Under the pieces are notes generated by a model. It searched no databases, was not told the origin of the DNA, and was given only the letters and a program-made list of their open reading frames with translations. Of a stretch of 64,000 nucleotides of DNA, positions 47,726 to 60,200 are shown piece after piece. The stretch is from Eupeodes corollae (Eukaryota; Arthropoda; Insecta; Diptera; Syrphidae): the NCBI RefSeq assembly GCF_945859685.1, contig NC_079147.1, positions 213,717,578-213,781,577 on the forward strand. The letters run 5' to 3'. The translations under genes were made by a program, and so were the position numbers. Position 1 is the stretch's first letter, and every line of letters begins with the position of its first letter.

Positions 47726-49901
47726 TCCGCGCCATGTTGGTTGATGTGCTCTAGTTTTGCTGATGCACTGTATCACACAGCACATTTATAAAGTCTAGTC
47801 TTTCACTTTTTTCACTTCTGTGTTTTGTGTGCTTGTTTATTATTTGTTGTTTTTCTTGAGAAGAAAAAAACTAATAAAATTCATTCAATTTAATGAGATG
47901 GAGAGGTGTACATAGCTGACAAATTGGTTTGATTTTTATTTGAATTCCATGCCAAATTTGGAACAATTTACTTTGTTAAATGGTTTATATTTGTGTAACG
48001 TGGAAAAATGTTGCGTCGTCGCTCGGTTGTACAGGAATATGCCCCATCGAGTTTGTTTTTTATTTACTATTTTTTTTTATTGGAAGTGAAATATTTTGTT
48101 TTAAAAGCTTACTGCCTTTGCAAATGTCTTGAGATGATCGGCTTTTGATTTTCGAAGGAAATGCAGGCTTGCAACCAAAGATGAAACCTGACTTTGCCTC
48201 TAGAAAAGTTTAGTTTTATTTGCAACTTAGACTAAATGGTTTCATGTGTGGGTGAAGAATACTGTTCTAGGCCTGGTACTAAAGCTGTCATTACTCAAAA
48301 GACTAAAATATATTTCCTATCAAAAAAAGTTCAGTCTTTAAAAGGTATAAGGGATCACTAATGTATGAAAAATAAGCAGTACCCGTATTTTGTTGGAAAA
48401 TCTATCAATAGTATAGAAGGATTTTTTAAACGAATAACGAGCACAATATCCGCAGTATGAATACTACCGATAAAAGTTAAAGTAGAATCTTACTACAGAT
48501 GGGTTTGTGACATTTGTACGAGTCTCGAATAGATCTTATGTAATTTCATGCTCAAATGTTGGTACGATTTATATTGCATTTGTATCTCGATGGCTGTGTT
48601 CGTTGAGTAGTTGTGCATTTGGAATCATGTGTTTTCCATTGGGGAAAAATCAATCTGTTACTGTTGATATTATTTAGTTTTGTTAATGAAAATGGATTAA
48701 CTAGGTTTATTTTGCAAAAAAAAATGATTTAAAAGACATTCGTGTTTCCACAGCACAAAAAGATTAAAAAATGATCAACAGATTAACAGCACTTTCTAAA
48801 ATGCAAATAGTGTTTCAGTGTTTCTTATGAAGTGCAAGTAAGATAGTTTGATTCGTGTTAAGCAATTAAGAATTGAATAGTTTAGCACCATATAAGAATA
48901 TGCTACCTACTCCATGTGCAATATTTTTTTTTTTTTGATTAAAACAAATCTATATTTTTTTCATCACAAATTTTGACTCGACTCATTTCAACTCGATTCA
49001 GGTATATACAGAATTGAGGCGAGCTTCAATCTCGATTCAAAACCACATGTTCATGTATTAATCAACGAACAAACCCCCTTCTTGAATTTTTTTATTCAAT
49101 GTCAAACTTTGTTTTAGAATCTCAATTTCCAGATGTTTTCTTACCATTTCTTCTTAAAAATTGTCAATTTTATTAGTTTTAGTAAGTTTTATTTGCTGAG
49201 TTAATTTTAACTTATGATTTTCACAAAAATATCTTCTGTTTTTTTTTTTTAATTATTATTCTTACAGGTCTTCTTTCAGTTGTACCAATTTTTAAATACA
49301 AAAAACTGGCTACTGCCTTTACTATTTAAAAAATAGGAAATAACACGGGTAGTTTGTTCTTAATCTTTTAATCGACGAAAAGCTAAAGTTTTTCTGTTTA
49401 TATTTAATTTTTAAATCAATTGATCCAAAGTTATTCGTTGTCTAAATTCTCTAAAATGGCGCCCAACGCGAAATTTTACTTTCATTTTTAATATACAACT
49501 ACTACAGAAACTGAGGACATTATTTAAAGTGACAAAAAGTCCCCAATGCGACTATAAAAAGTTATTAAGTTTTAAGCTGTTTTCTAAAATATCTAAAACA
49601 TATATTGTTTTGTCTAAACAGTCGTTTCAAGTAATAAACGTTTATTTCTCTTTCATTTTTCTATAAATTGTTTTGGTCAAAAATATCAAGATATTTTTTA
49701 ATTTAAAAAAAAAAACAAGCATTCCAATACTTATATTTTTTTAAAGTTCTGCTTAAACTTCTAGTCACTTCATATAAATAAAATAGTTAATAATGTATAC
49801 GCAGGCGTATACGTACTATTTTAATTTTGTTTGTATTATTATTTTAGCTTATTTGACATAAAGTTCTAAGCTTTGAATTGATTTTAGAATACACATTTAC
49901 A
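47726..49901. other. AT-rich, contains one dispersed repeat
   Basis: Apart from the repeat at 48375-48725, no gene or element is recognisable. Confidence 0.45.
48375..48725 (+). repeat. Dispersed repeat, inverted partner of 62150-62505
   Basis: About 350 bases matching the reverse complement of 62150-62505, e.g. AATATCCGCAGTATGAATAC, TCGATGGCTGTGTTCGTTGA and GAAAATGGATTAACT. This copy has lost the open frame present in the other. Confidence 0.9.
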
Positions 49902-49974
49902 CTGCCAACCACTAGGATGAGGGCACACGTTTTGAAATAGATTTTTGCTTTTTATAGTTGGTGGAAGTGTTGTA
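49902..49974 (+). repeat. Tc1-like left inverted repeat
   Basis: Pairs with 51314-51379; most divergent in the middle, where the right copy is about seven bases shorter. No TA duplication is preserved at the outer edges. Confidence 0.9.
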
Positions 49975-51313
49975 ACCGGAAACTTTTACAACCTGTGAAT
50001 AGGTAGCAGTTGAAAACTCCAATATCAAATAATAAACTACTTCAAAACCGCTTAAGAAAATGTTCCACTTAAGATAAGACCACTCCAAATATTTCCGTGT
50101 AGGAGTTTACAAGGCGGTCTTTTGAAAACGTTTGTATAGAATATCCAAAAGAGTGTCATAAAAAACTATTTTAAATTATAGTAGTTTGAAACACACATGT
50201 GATCTAAGAGAACTTTGATAGCTACTAGAAAAAGCAAAAATAGATGCTCTGAAGGATTTATAACCCTCAAGACTTCAATAAGCAAAAAAGCTTAACAGCA
50301 ACAAAAACATTTAAAAAACAAACAAAGAATGGTACAAGACAGAAACAGAATATCATAAGAAAATAGGTTAATTCAATTAATAATTGACTCAAATTTCACT
50401 CTACCAACGACTAAAATAAGGTCCAAAAACCGAATATCTGCCAGAATAACAACGGTTCAAAGGCTAATACAACAAAGTGATACTATCCAGAAAAGAAAAC
50501 TAATAAATAAACCTGTTTTGAGGCAAGTACACAAGAAGCATCAGATGAATTTGGCAAGAGAGCATGTTACTTGGATCAGTGCATGAAAACGCGTTGTCTT
50601 ATCGGATGAAAAAATTTTACCTATAACGGCCCTTGACGGTTGGTTACAACATGTATTCCCATGATTTGAGAAAGAATGAGCTTATTTTGGAAGCAAATCA
50701 TAGCCGCACATCAGGTGTAACAGAGTGTTGAGCTATAACTTACTATGGTACAATCGTCTATTAGTTTTTGTCCACAATCAACGGGAACAGCTGTTAATGT
50801 TTGCTGGAATGATCATTTCCAAAAATAAAAAGTATTTTTGGACCTTCACCTCAGATTTTCCAAAAAGGCTATGCCTTAGTTAGCAGTTCGAGGGTTGTTA
50901 GAAGTTGAATTTAATCAGAAGACGTGAAACTTTTGCCATGATCCCTATATTCACCACATTTTAACATGATTGAAAGAGTTTGGCCATAGCTTTTTCGTAA
51001 AGTCTATGGAATTGGCAGAAAATTTGAAGAAAAGGACACCTTAATCGAGATTAATTCCTGGCTCCAAATTTTCTGTTATTATAAAAAATATTGTTGAACT
51101 ATAAAATGTAAATATTTCATAAAATGTTTCGTTATCTTCTGACATTTTGCATGCGGCCTTATCCTGTTGACGCACTTTTGTATACCCTCTTTCAATAGTT
51201 CATATTTTGATCTTGGGGAATTCCAACGCTGTTTCCAATTTACCTTTTAATTATATAAATGTATGTAAAATGGTGAAATGCGTACCTATGCAAATGTAGT
51301 TCAAATTTGCCTC

Positions 51314-51379
51314 TACAACACTTCCACCAGCTATAAGAATCGGTTCTAAAATGTGTGGCCTCATCCTAGTGGTGGGCAG
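51314..51379 (-). repeat. Tc1-like right inverted repeat
   Basis: Reverse complement begins CTGCCCACCACTAGGATGAG and ends GGTGGAAGTGTTGTA, matching the left end. Confidence 0.9.
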
Positions 51380-52358
51380 ACCATCTACTTTAGAAATTCA
51401 AACTTAGTTGTGGATCCCTTCTTTTTAATACCAAAAAAGTTTTACTATAACAGAACAACACAATCTTGCTAATCATAAACAATTATATAACACAATTTCG
51501 CTCAGAAAAAATTGGTACAAGCGTTTAGAACATCATCATTAAGAAATTGTAAAGTTCCTAAGAAATACCAATTGAGCACATAAAGTTCTTCAATTTTTTT
51601 TACATTTTTTACTATTTCAAGCAATACATTATTTGTTAACAGCATTTAAATTTAAAAGCTATTATTAAAAACGAAATTATTTCTTAACTTTTTCATATCT
51701 TTCTTGAAAACAATAAAACTACAGTTATGATATAAAGTTCTATTCTTACTAGCAGTTAAAATGTTCTCATAAAGATAATCTAAGCTATTATTTTCTAAAT
51801 CTGAGAAATTGTTCGACGTCTGCTCAAAGAGGCTTAATATTAGGGTAAGGTCTGCGAATAGCGATCGATATTCAAGTAGAGTAATTAATTGTAAGCCTGA
51901 AAAACAGTTTTTGTGTTTCCAACTGTGTGTTTGGCATAGTTCATACTTTCAAATGACGTCCACATGCTCGTCAACAAAATACATTATAGTTGGTCTTTCA
52001 GAAAGAACATAAGCCACAGCCGACATCGTCTTATTGATTAGATGGTTTGAGCCAACGACTCACCGTTTCAGAAAAATATAAAATAAAACAAACTTTAGGT
52101 GCTTGTCGTATCCAAACAATAAAAGTTAGTCATTTCCTAACGAAAAACTTCAGGTAAAGGTGTCATCCTGGGACCAACAAATTAAAGTATTCTATTAATT
52201 CTTCCATTATTTTTTGAAGATAAATAAATAAATTTAGTGCAGGCATGCTTGTTCACTTTAAAACCACTCACTCAAAACTTACAACCTAGTTAAGTTGTCC
52301 TATCAAATGTTACCAATAATCATTTCTAATTTCTTTGTCTCCTTTTTTTTCTTTTTAG
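51380..52358. other. Upstream of first recognised Stubble exon, likely intron
   Basis: AT-rich, ends in a strong polypyrimidine tract and AG (52340-52358), so it is probably the 3' end of an intron. No upstream exon could be recognised. Confidence 0.55.
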
Positions 52359-52378
52359 GAAATCATATCTTCTCCACA
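52359..52378 (+). other. Exon start before the Stubble ATG
   Basis: The acceptor CTTTTTAG ends at 52358. The 20 bases before the chosen ATG contain no in-frame stop, so they could be 5' untranslated or coding, depending on an unseen upstream exon. Confidence 0.65.
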
Positions 52379-55367
52379 ATGTGGAGTAGATGGCTAGTCA
52401 GCCCTCCAGTCATATTACTCTATTACCAAATAGTATTAACAATATCAAATTGCCTAAGCGCAGTGCCACTGGCAGCTGAAGCTGCCTACAGTGGTGCTGC
52501 TGCAAGTGACTTCATAATCAGTAGTAGCGGCAGCAATAGTGGCAATAATGATGGGAGTTTAAATAATAGGCATTTGCGGTACAGCGACAGCCTTAGTGAT
52601 ACATATAGCAATAGTTACGATAGCATAAGTGATAATAGTTATGATCATCTACCTGTCCCCGAGCCTCTGCTACCATCTCTATCCGCCCCCTATCAGCAGC
52701 GAAGTCAAAGTTATAAAATCAGCCCGAAACCATGTACGATTGGTAGCATCGATGGCACGTGCATGTTCGTGTGGGAGTGCATCAAGTCCGAGGGTCAACA
52801 TGTTGGCATGTGTGTTGACACATTTATGTTTGGGTCATGTTGTGCGCACAATCTTACCCAAAACATTATAATGCCGCAAACGTTTTCCTTTACTCGACCA
52901 CCTCCGTCGCTAGCCTCATCGGCGTATCTGCCGTCATCATCAGGTCATCATAAGCCCAGACCACCATCGAGTATAAGGTAATTTAAGAATTTTCACCATC
53001 ACGTCTCGAGTATTTGCTTCATATCAAAATATGTTAATGACCTTTTCGTGTTTATTAGTGGAGTTACAACAATCGAACGACCGCATGGTGCTGGCACTCT
53101 TGTGGTCCGTCATCCGCCTGGACCCCATCATCAGACTGTCATCACCCATCATCATGGCAGTAGTAATTACTTCCAACCGCAGTACCAGAAGCCAGTCACG
53201 TCATCATCAACTTCATCTTCATCATCACCGTTGTCGACTTCATCGTCTACTCTGACATATGTGTCAACTACGAAGAATCCTAGTCTTACCAATTCATTAG
53301 TTGATATGGAAACATCTGCCAGTATTTCATCAAGTAAGTTTTGAATCATTATATTTTTGTGTTGTAATCGTTAGATTGACATATTGTATTCGAATATAGG
53401 TCTTTGGAATACATCACCACAGACAATCCAATGGCATATGACGACACAACCGAATTTCATAACGAAACCGAGACCCCCAGTTTGGGAGAAACCCTCGAAG
53501 CCGATCAAGCCATCGAAGAAACCCATTCAAACACAGGCGTCATTTATGACAACACGAAGGCCAATCGTTACATCAGGGAATTTCCCAACCAAAACGAAAC
53601 CACAGGTAAAGATTTGTTAGGGTTAAGTTAGAAAGGGGGTGGGAAGAATTCTGTAAGCGTATTGAGCTTGTAACATATTGTGGCCCTATTTACCTGCTTT
53701 TTGGAGCTACTTCGCATAAGCAAATAGTTTCAACTGTTAAATACATTTTTCAATTGTGCGAAGTTAAAATATAAAACTGTCAATTTTTAAAAATATTCTT
53801 CTTCACTTTAAGCCTAATTTTCTTTGTACAAATTTTGTAATAATTTCCCTAAACTGAAACATAAAAATAGAAATAAATGTTTTGTTTGAAACAAAATAAT
53901 ATTTACTAATCATCTCATTGCAGACCTTTGGCACAAAACCAACGAAACCAGCGACGACAACTAGACCCTATTCACCATACTTTAGCAGTTCGAGTAATGC
54001 CCCACAAACTTCTACAACCTCTAGACCGATGGTTTCATCCAACCTCTACTTTCCGTCAACTCATCATTCGTCCCCATCACCGACGCCATCGTCTTCCTAT
54101 CCAACTTTTATCTACCCCACAAGCAGCAAGCCAACAAAGGGTCCCATAAAATTCCCAACTTCCACATCAACAACTCCAAGCGTCTTCCCAGTCCGATTTA
54201 CACCACCACCCCTTAACCACACAACCATCGAATCCAACGAAATTCTCAATCATGTGACGACGAATGATAATCCCATCAAGACCATTTCGGCAGCTCGAAG
54301 TGGTAAGTTTTAGCGTCTTTCAGGATGTACATGCACACAAAAACAACAGACAACTTTGACACAATTCACCAACATTTCTTTCCTTACAGAGTGTGGAGTT
54401 CCATCACTAGCACGACCGGAAACCCGCATTGTTGGCGGCAAGAGTGCTCCATTCGGACGCTGGCCTTGGCAGGTGTCAGTGCGACGGACATCTTTCTTTG
54501 GCTTCTCGAGCACACACCGGTGCGGCGGAGCATTGATCAATGAGAACTGGATCGCAACAGCGGGCCATTGTGTGGATGAGTAAGTTAAGATCGGACCAAA
54601 TTTGGTCTCTGAAGTCTGTTGTCTCTGTTCATTGAGAACATTTCTTTGCACACACGCACAGCCTTCTTACCTCACAAATCCGCATTCGAGTCGGGGAATA
54701 TGATTTCTCTCACGTCCAGGAGCAACTTCCATACATTGAGCGTGGAGTCTCGAAAAAAGTCGTTCATCCCAAATACAATTTCTTCACCTACGAGTATGAT
54801 CTGGCGCTGGTGAAACTGGAACAGCCTCTCGAGTTTGCCCCGCATGTGAGTCCGATTTGTCTACCATCAACTGATAGTCTCTTAATTGGAATGAATGCAA
54901 CGGTCACGGGATGGGGTCGGCTGAGTGAGGGTGGGACATTGCCATCAGTGCTACAAGAGGTAAGTTTTGTATGCTTAATGCTGGTTACAAAAAATTCGTT
55001 AAACGAGTACTCTTCTTCCGTCGAACAGGTGTCTGTGCCGATCGTTAGCAATGACCGATGCAAGTCGATGTTTCTGCGAGCCGGACGACAGGAATTCATC
55101 CCGGATATATTCCTCTGCGCTGGCTACGAAACTGGTGGACAGGATTCATGTCAGGGTGATTCTGGTGGACCTTTGCAGGTAAAAGTAATTTGAACATTTC
55201 GGTGAGAGTTTATTTATTCCGACTTATCCCAGGTCAAGTCACAAGATGGTAGATTTTTCCTTGCCGGCATCATCTCATGGGGCATTGGATGTGCTGAAGC
55301 AAACTTGCCTGGTGTCTGTACAAGGATATCGAAATTTGTTCCTTGGATTATGGAAAATGTTGTATGA
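52379..55367 (+). CDS. Sb: Stubble-type transmembrane serine protease, 8 coding exons
   Basis: Joined exons: 52379-52977, 53059-53333, 53400-53605, 53924-54302, 54390-54579, 54662-54959, 55029-55178, 55233-55367. All introns are GT...AG, phases are consistent and the product is 743 residues. Residues about 9-33 form one hydrophobic segment (signal anchor). Six cysteines at 119, 128, 134, 145, 154, 155 form the disulfide-knotted (clip-like) domain, in MFVWEC...GMCVDTFMFGSCC. About 160-486 is a Ser/Thr/Pro-rich stem. Cys488 should stay linked to Cys616 after cleavage at Arg499-Ile500 (RIVGG). The protease has His546 (TAGHC), Asp596 (YDLAL), Ser694 (GDSGGP), and Asp688 for trypsin-like specificity. 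The catalytic domain is very close to Drosophila Stubble, which acts in ecdysone-dependent leg and wing epithelial morphogenesis. The ATG at 52379 follows an acceptor at 52358 and the frame stays open upstream, so extra N-terminal exons are possible; the cytoplasmic part here is very short. Confidence 0.93.
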
Positions 55368-55391
55368 TGACTGAAATTTTTTAAAACACAC

Positions 55392-55397
55392 AATAAA
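55392..55397 (+). terminator. Polyadenylation signal AATAAA of Stubble
   Basis: AATAAA 25 bases after the stop codon at 55365-55367, the first such signal; the 3' untranslated region would be unusually short, though several AT-rich alternatives lie downstream. Confidence 0.6.
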
Positions 55398-56999
55398 CAA
55401 AAATTAAGCGGAATATTTAAATATTGTAAATACATGATTTTATTTAATTATTTTTTTTTATTAAATTTTAAACAAAATGTTATAAACTAAAGCAAGCACA
55501 GTTAAAAAAAAAAACGAAAAATATGTATAATTGCTTTGAAAATTGTGATTTCTTTCTTCTTAGTGTTCTTAAATCCTCATATACAATGTCTCATAGCTCA
55601 TTTGTTGTAATTTAAATAATCTTATAACATTAAACATACATTTGTAAATAAATTTAAATAATTATTAAAAGATTTGAAAATTATAATTTTAATTAATTTA
55701 AAACTGTTGTTATATATTTTTATATTGTAAAATTAAATATATTAAACAAATATGCAAAATGAATAAAATTGAACACTGAATTTTAAATGTGAAATATATT
55801 TATTGCCTTAGTTAAGCAAATAAATATAATATTTTATTTTATTCAAATTTTAATTTAAGTTCAATTATGTATTTATAAGAAATTAAAATATGTATAATAA
55901 CTAAAACAAATATCATATAATTATAAATTAAATATATTATGTAATTTTCTTGCCCAAAGATGCAAAATTAGAAGAAAAACAAGAGAAAATAATAAAACAA
56001 AAAAACATATAGAATTAATAATTTACTCTGAAAACGGTAGTTGTAGTTTTTGTAAAAATAAATAACTTAAAAAAAATGTTAAGAAAAAGTACTTCAGATC
56101 TTATCTTCTGATATTTTTAAATACAACATCAATAAGTTTTGATTTGCACTCTTAAACTATGCTGAAAAAAATAGAGTCAAGAAAAGTGAAGTAAGTTTCC
56201 AAGATTGAAATTGATGCTGCTTGAAAAAATGACTAGTTGCCTCGATCTAAATTTGTGTCTAAGGAATGCTGCTTACTTCTGTTCTCCCAACTTGCCATTC
56301 GTTAATATGCGTGATAATTATCTACGACACACACATAATTCAACAGTCACAATTTATATATATCTAGAAGTCTCAAAACAAAGCCCTTGTATCAAAGGGG
56401 AGCAAGTCCATATTTGTTGTCTTTGAGGGAACACCCAACCTGTTAAAAATCGCTATAATTGCTAAAATTGTTTTGTTACAAGGTCTTCAATTAATAAGTT
56501 CCTTTCTTATTCACTTAATGAAATGAAATTACAAAGTTATCACAAAAAGAGTGATTAAATTTGTTGTCAATTTATTTTTAAAGATCGAAACATCAATAAA
56601 TAATTTACTTACTTTAATAAAAAATTGTTATAGTTCTGCAGTTTCAAGAACACTTAAGGAATTAATCCAAATGAAAGCATTTCAACACTAACATTCGATT
56701 TGGCAACGAAATCAGCATTTTGTTTAAGAAGAATTTCCAAATGGCAGTTTTTTGGAATTGTAATCTCTGTTATTGCCCGATTTTCATAATTTAAGTAATC
56801 AAATGAAGGTTAAATGTCAATTTAAATTTTTGTCACAAAAATTCCGGCATTCATCAGGATTGCTTTCATTCGTATTATTTCAGCAAACAATTCTCACAAG
56901 CTTAAACGTTGGTTCGTTTTTTCAAGCACAGGATTACTCAATATTCCTGTGATCGATTTTCTCAATAATTTAACTAATAAATAAAGACCATGGATCAAT
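55398..56999. other. Very AT-rich 3' flank, no gene
   Basis: 55440-56040 is composed almost entirely of A/T words with many AATAAA and AAATTA motifs. The remainder holds no supported gene. Confidence 0.55.
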
Positions 57000-57285
57000 C
57001 TCAAAGTTAGTGCGATGGACTGTCATGCGAGAGGTCTTGGGTTCGATCCCTGCCTGTTCCACCTATAGTTTTATACACGGGTACTGCCTCTTGCGAGGAA
57101 TTGACAAATTCTCCAAGAGTAATTCTTGTTATGAGTGTTTTCTTAAATTTGCCGTTCGGATTCGGTTTAAAACTGTAGGTCTCATCCATCCCTGACAACA
57201 ATACTTGCACACAGGAATGGTTGAGAGGTGTAAGTCACTAGGCCCTAGTTCTCAACGGACTGTTGCGCCACCCGATTCAATTTAA
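57000..57285 (+). repeat. tRNA-derived SINE, best copy
   Basis: The head has A-box-like TAGTGCGATGG (57008-57018) and a good B box GGTTCGATCCC (57040-57050), the internal RNA polymerase III promoter of tRNA genes. The body contains CTCCAAGAGTAATTCTTGTT and GCCGTTCGGATTCGG, the tail CACTAGGCCCTAGTTCTCAA and CAACGGACTGTTGCGCCACC. The same body is found at 23930, 32950 and 62540. It is not a tRNA gene: the cloverleaf does not close and there is no proper acceptor stem. The sequences around it (56655-56930 and 57300-57560) are similar to each other, see findings. Confidence 0.88.
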
Positions 57286-60200
57286 TTTTTAAAGGCATGA
57301 ATCCAAATCAAAGCATTTCAACACTAACATTTGCTTTGGCAACGAATTCAGCATTTTGTTTAATAGAATTTACGTTTGACATTTTCTTGGAATTGTAATT
57401 TGTTATTATTCTGTTATTAATTTATGTAATCAAATGAAAATTAAATGCCAATATTTGTCACAAAAATTCGTGAAATTTATCAATATTGCTTTCATTTGTA
57501 TTATTTCAGCAAATAATTCTCACAAGTTAAAACGTTGGTTCATTTTTTTTTTCAAGGACAGAATTACTCAATATTCCTGTGATCTAATTTGATTGGCAAA
57601 CGATTGTTTACATAATTTCACTAATAAAAATAAGAACAGGACCAAGCTCAAATTTATCGTCTCAAAAATAAAGCATTCAACATGTAACCTTTACGCCGTT
57701 GTTCCCGAGAAAATAATTGATTTCTTGAGAATTATCCCAAAAACATTTCTCTATTCTTCAATCTACTGCAATCATAAGCATTCAATAAAAATAGATTAAT
57801 TAATTTTCAAACCCAAAAATGACGTTTTTCTGAAAACATTGCATACTTCGCATATCTTTTCTCTGTCGCATTGTAGGAAGGCAGATGTACCAGGCGATCA
57901 TGATTATTTAGAAGGTATAAGAAATTTGTTTATTTTGCTTGCATTCTTCAATAAAATATGCCTTGTTAGTGTAGTTGTGCTTTAATATATATATTATTTG
58001 TCATCTCCTATACATGCTTCCTAAAACAATACACACATAACTGAGGAATGTATAGGTGGGTGTGGTCACACGACAGTAAATTTGTTTTAATAAAAATACA
58101 CTTCAAACAGAAGAGTAGAAAGAAAGAGACATATTTTTGTCTTTGACTCGAATGAAGTGTGGCACTAGAAAAAATTATAATTTTGGTTTCTGTTAAATGG
58201 GCACCCATCACTCAAATTCATAGCGAGTTACTAGGCGAACATGTTAAGAAGCAGGTATAATTTGACAATCACCATTCTTTCCCTGTTCTTTTCTTTCTTA
58301 CTTTCAAGTTCAAGATCGCCCACTCCCACTCTTTTCAAAACTGTTAAAGTATTGCTCATTGCTAATGTATTTAGACTAATACTAACGAGCCAAACCGATC
58401 TTTCGTTCTCCTGTTTATTATATCCTCCTTGGGAGTGACTAATCTAGAAAGAAAAAAATACCTACACGAATCTTTGCTTATGGACAACGAATACCTGCTG
58501 TTTTTCATTATCGCCTAGTAACTCAAAGCATTTTTTCTATGAAAATGAAGCTGATGGAAGATTTTACCGCAACCCATATTTTTGTTTTGAGTTGTTTTAC
58601 TTAATTCACATTCGCTTTGTACCAAAATCGTTGTAGTTGTTTTTGCTCAAGGTACTTATTGTTTTGCTTAAGCAAAATAAAATTTTTGGCGCCTCTTTCA
58701 TGTTTCTTTTTCCTTTCTTCTGCATCGATAGATACAGACAAAAGAGTGAGTAAAATGCTGATCAGAGCCGTCGATTGGACTGAATTGTCAGTAATGAAAT
58801 TCGGGATATAAAACTTTAAGGTTCGATGGTAGTGATTGACAAAGAAGCATTGTTTATGCTGTTATTCTTAACACTTCTGCTAAAAGGAGAATTGGAATTC
58901 ATCTCGTATATCTTGACCTGTAAATTAATGTTTAATGGATCAGAATTTCGCTTTTAAATAATATTTAGACACAGATTTTGCAAAAGATTCTGATATATAT
59001 TTTTAGATAAACTTTACCCTAAACATATTAACTCGATTATGAATATTGGTTTTGATATGGCTTCGAGTTTGTATCTCGAAACGGCGTTCCGTAAGAGAAT
59101 TCCAGTATTAAAATTACTTACCATTTATTCGCTGTTCTCCTAACACTTTCACCCATTTTAAACTTCATATGCTTTTGAACTGAATTCTAGTTCTTATCAA
59201 TGGATTCATAATTCATTATTTTAAATAAAATGTTCCTATGCTTATATTTTCATTAAAAAATTATGGACCTGTAATAAAAAGTTATTTTCTATTAAGATAA
59301 ATCGTCAACTAAAAGGAATCATAAGTTTTTGGTTCTGCAAAAAAGGCTTTTTAATTTTAACATTGAATTTTCAAGTAAAGCTCGTTTAAATTACTGAAAA
59401 AACTGTTCTCTATAAGCTGTAGTAAATATTTCGAGATTTATTTGTGTAATAGAGAGAGAGTAGGTTACAAAAGTGACGAACATTGAGACGAATCTACTAT
59501 CAAGGATGCCACATAGAAAAGATGGGGCATTAAATAACCTTAAAAACAAATATCTTGTGGTTCGTATAAGTTCGTATATCAAATCTTTCGTTTTACGTAA
59601 AACATTTTGGTTGTTATTTGCGGAATAAGATACAAGACACGTGCTGCTGTCTCCATTTGGTTTTATAGAATGCAGGTCGAAATAAGAAATTTCCAATGTA
59701 TGTAGGAGTATAGATTTGATCCTAACATATGAGGATATAATATACTACTCACCTTTGGCCTCGATAAAAATATGAAAATTCAGATATTTCTTGCATTAAG
59801 CGTAGATCATATGGTATGGCTATTAGAACTCCACCCATCATGAGTCAATTTTGTCTCAAACTCCCACGCATTTTGATGTCTGTCAATTGAGCACAGATAA
59901 TTGAGATTGTTCTTTTTTAACCTAAATAAAAGGTAACTTCGAGTCGAAAGAGCTCTTTGATTTGTACTATTTATTCCATGAAAGTGTGTTTGAGCCAAGT
60001 GAAGTCTTTTAACAGCTTTTACTCTCACAAATATGTGATAAAAACGAACCCGCTAAGTACACATAAACTTACATATCTTCAAGAGCCTTAATTTTTTTAT
60101 TTATTTGTTTAATCAAAGTGAACATACTTTTTACGAAAGACGATACTGAGAAGATGAGTATGCTTTTTTAAAGTTCTTAAGTCTGTCTCAAGCATGCAAT

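Larger units (their letters stand above)
49902..51379 (+). mobile_element. Tc1-like transposon, full span, degraded gene
   Basis: 1478 bp with imperfect terminal inverted repeats of about 70 bp (49902-49974 and 51314-51379) starting CTGCCMACCACTAGGATGAG. Inside on plus, from about 50420, a Tc1 transposase is readable across stops: RISARITTVQRLIQQSD, NLAREHVTWI, VVLSDEKIF (first Asp), YNGP, LTMVQ, IFQKGYALVSSSRVV (second Asp lost), EDVKLLP, SPHFNMIERVW (third position; IER where IE is expected) and EKDTLIEI. No intact frame remains. The size fits a complete Tc1-like element. Confidence 0.88.

Noticed and set aside
53404..53631. Alternative frame of the third Stubble exon
   Set aside because: Open but not joined in phase with the neighbouring exons. 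The frame used (53400-53605, split Ser codon at the 5' border) connects phases 1 to 0 through consensus splice sites.
57008..57055. Possible tRNA gene with A and B boxes
   Set aside because: No acceptor stem closes around the boxes and the same sequence continues into a repeated body found three more times. It is a SINE head.
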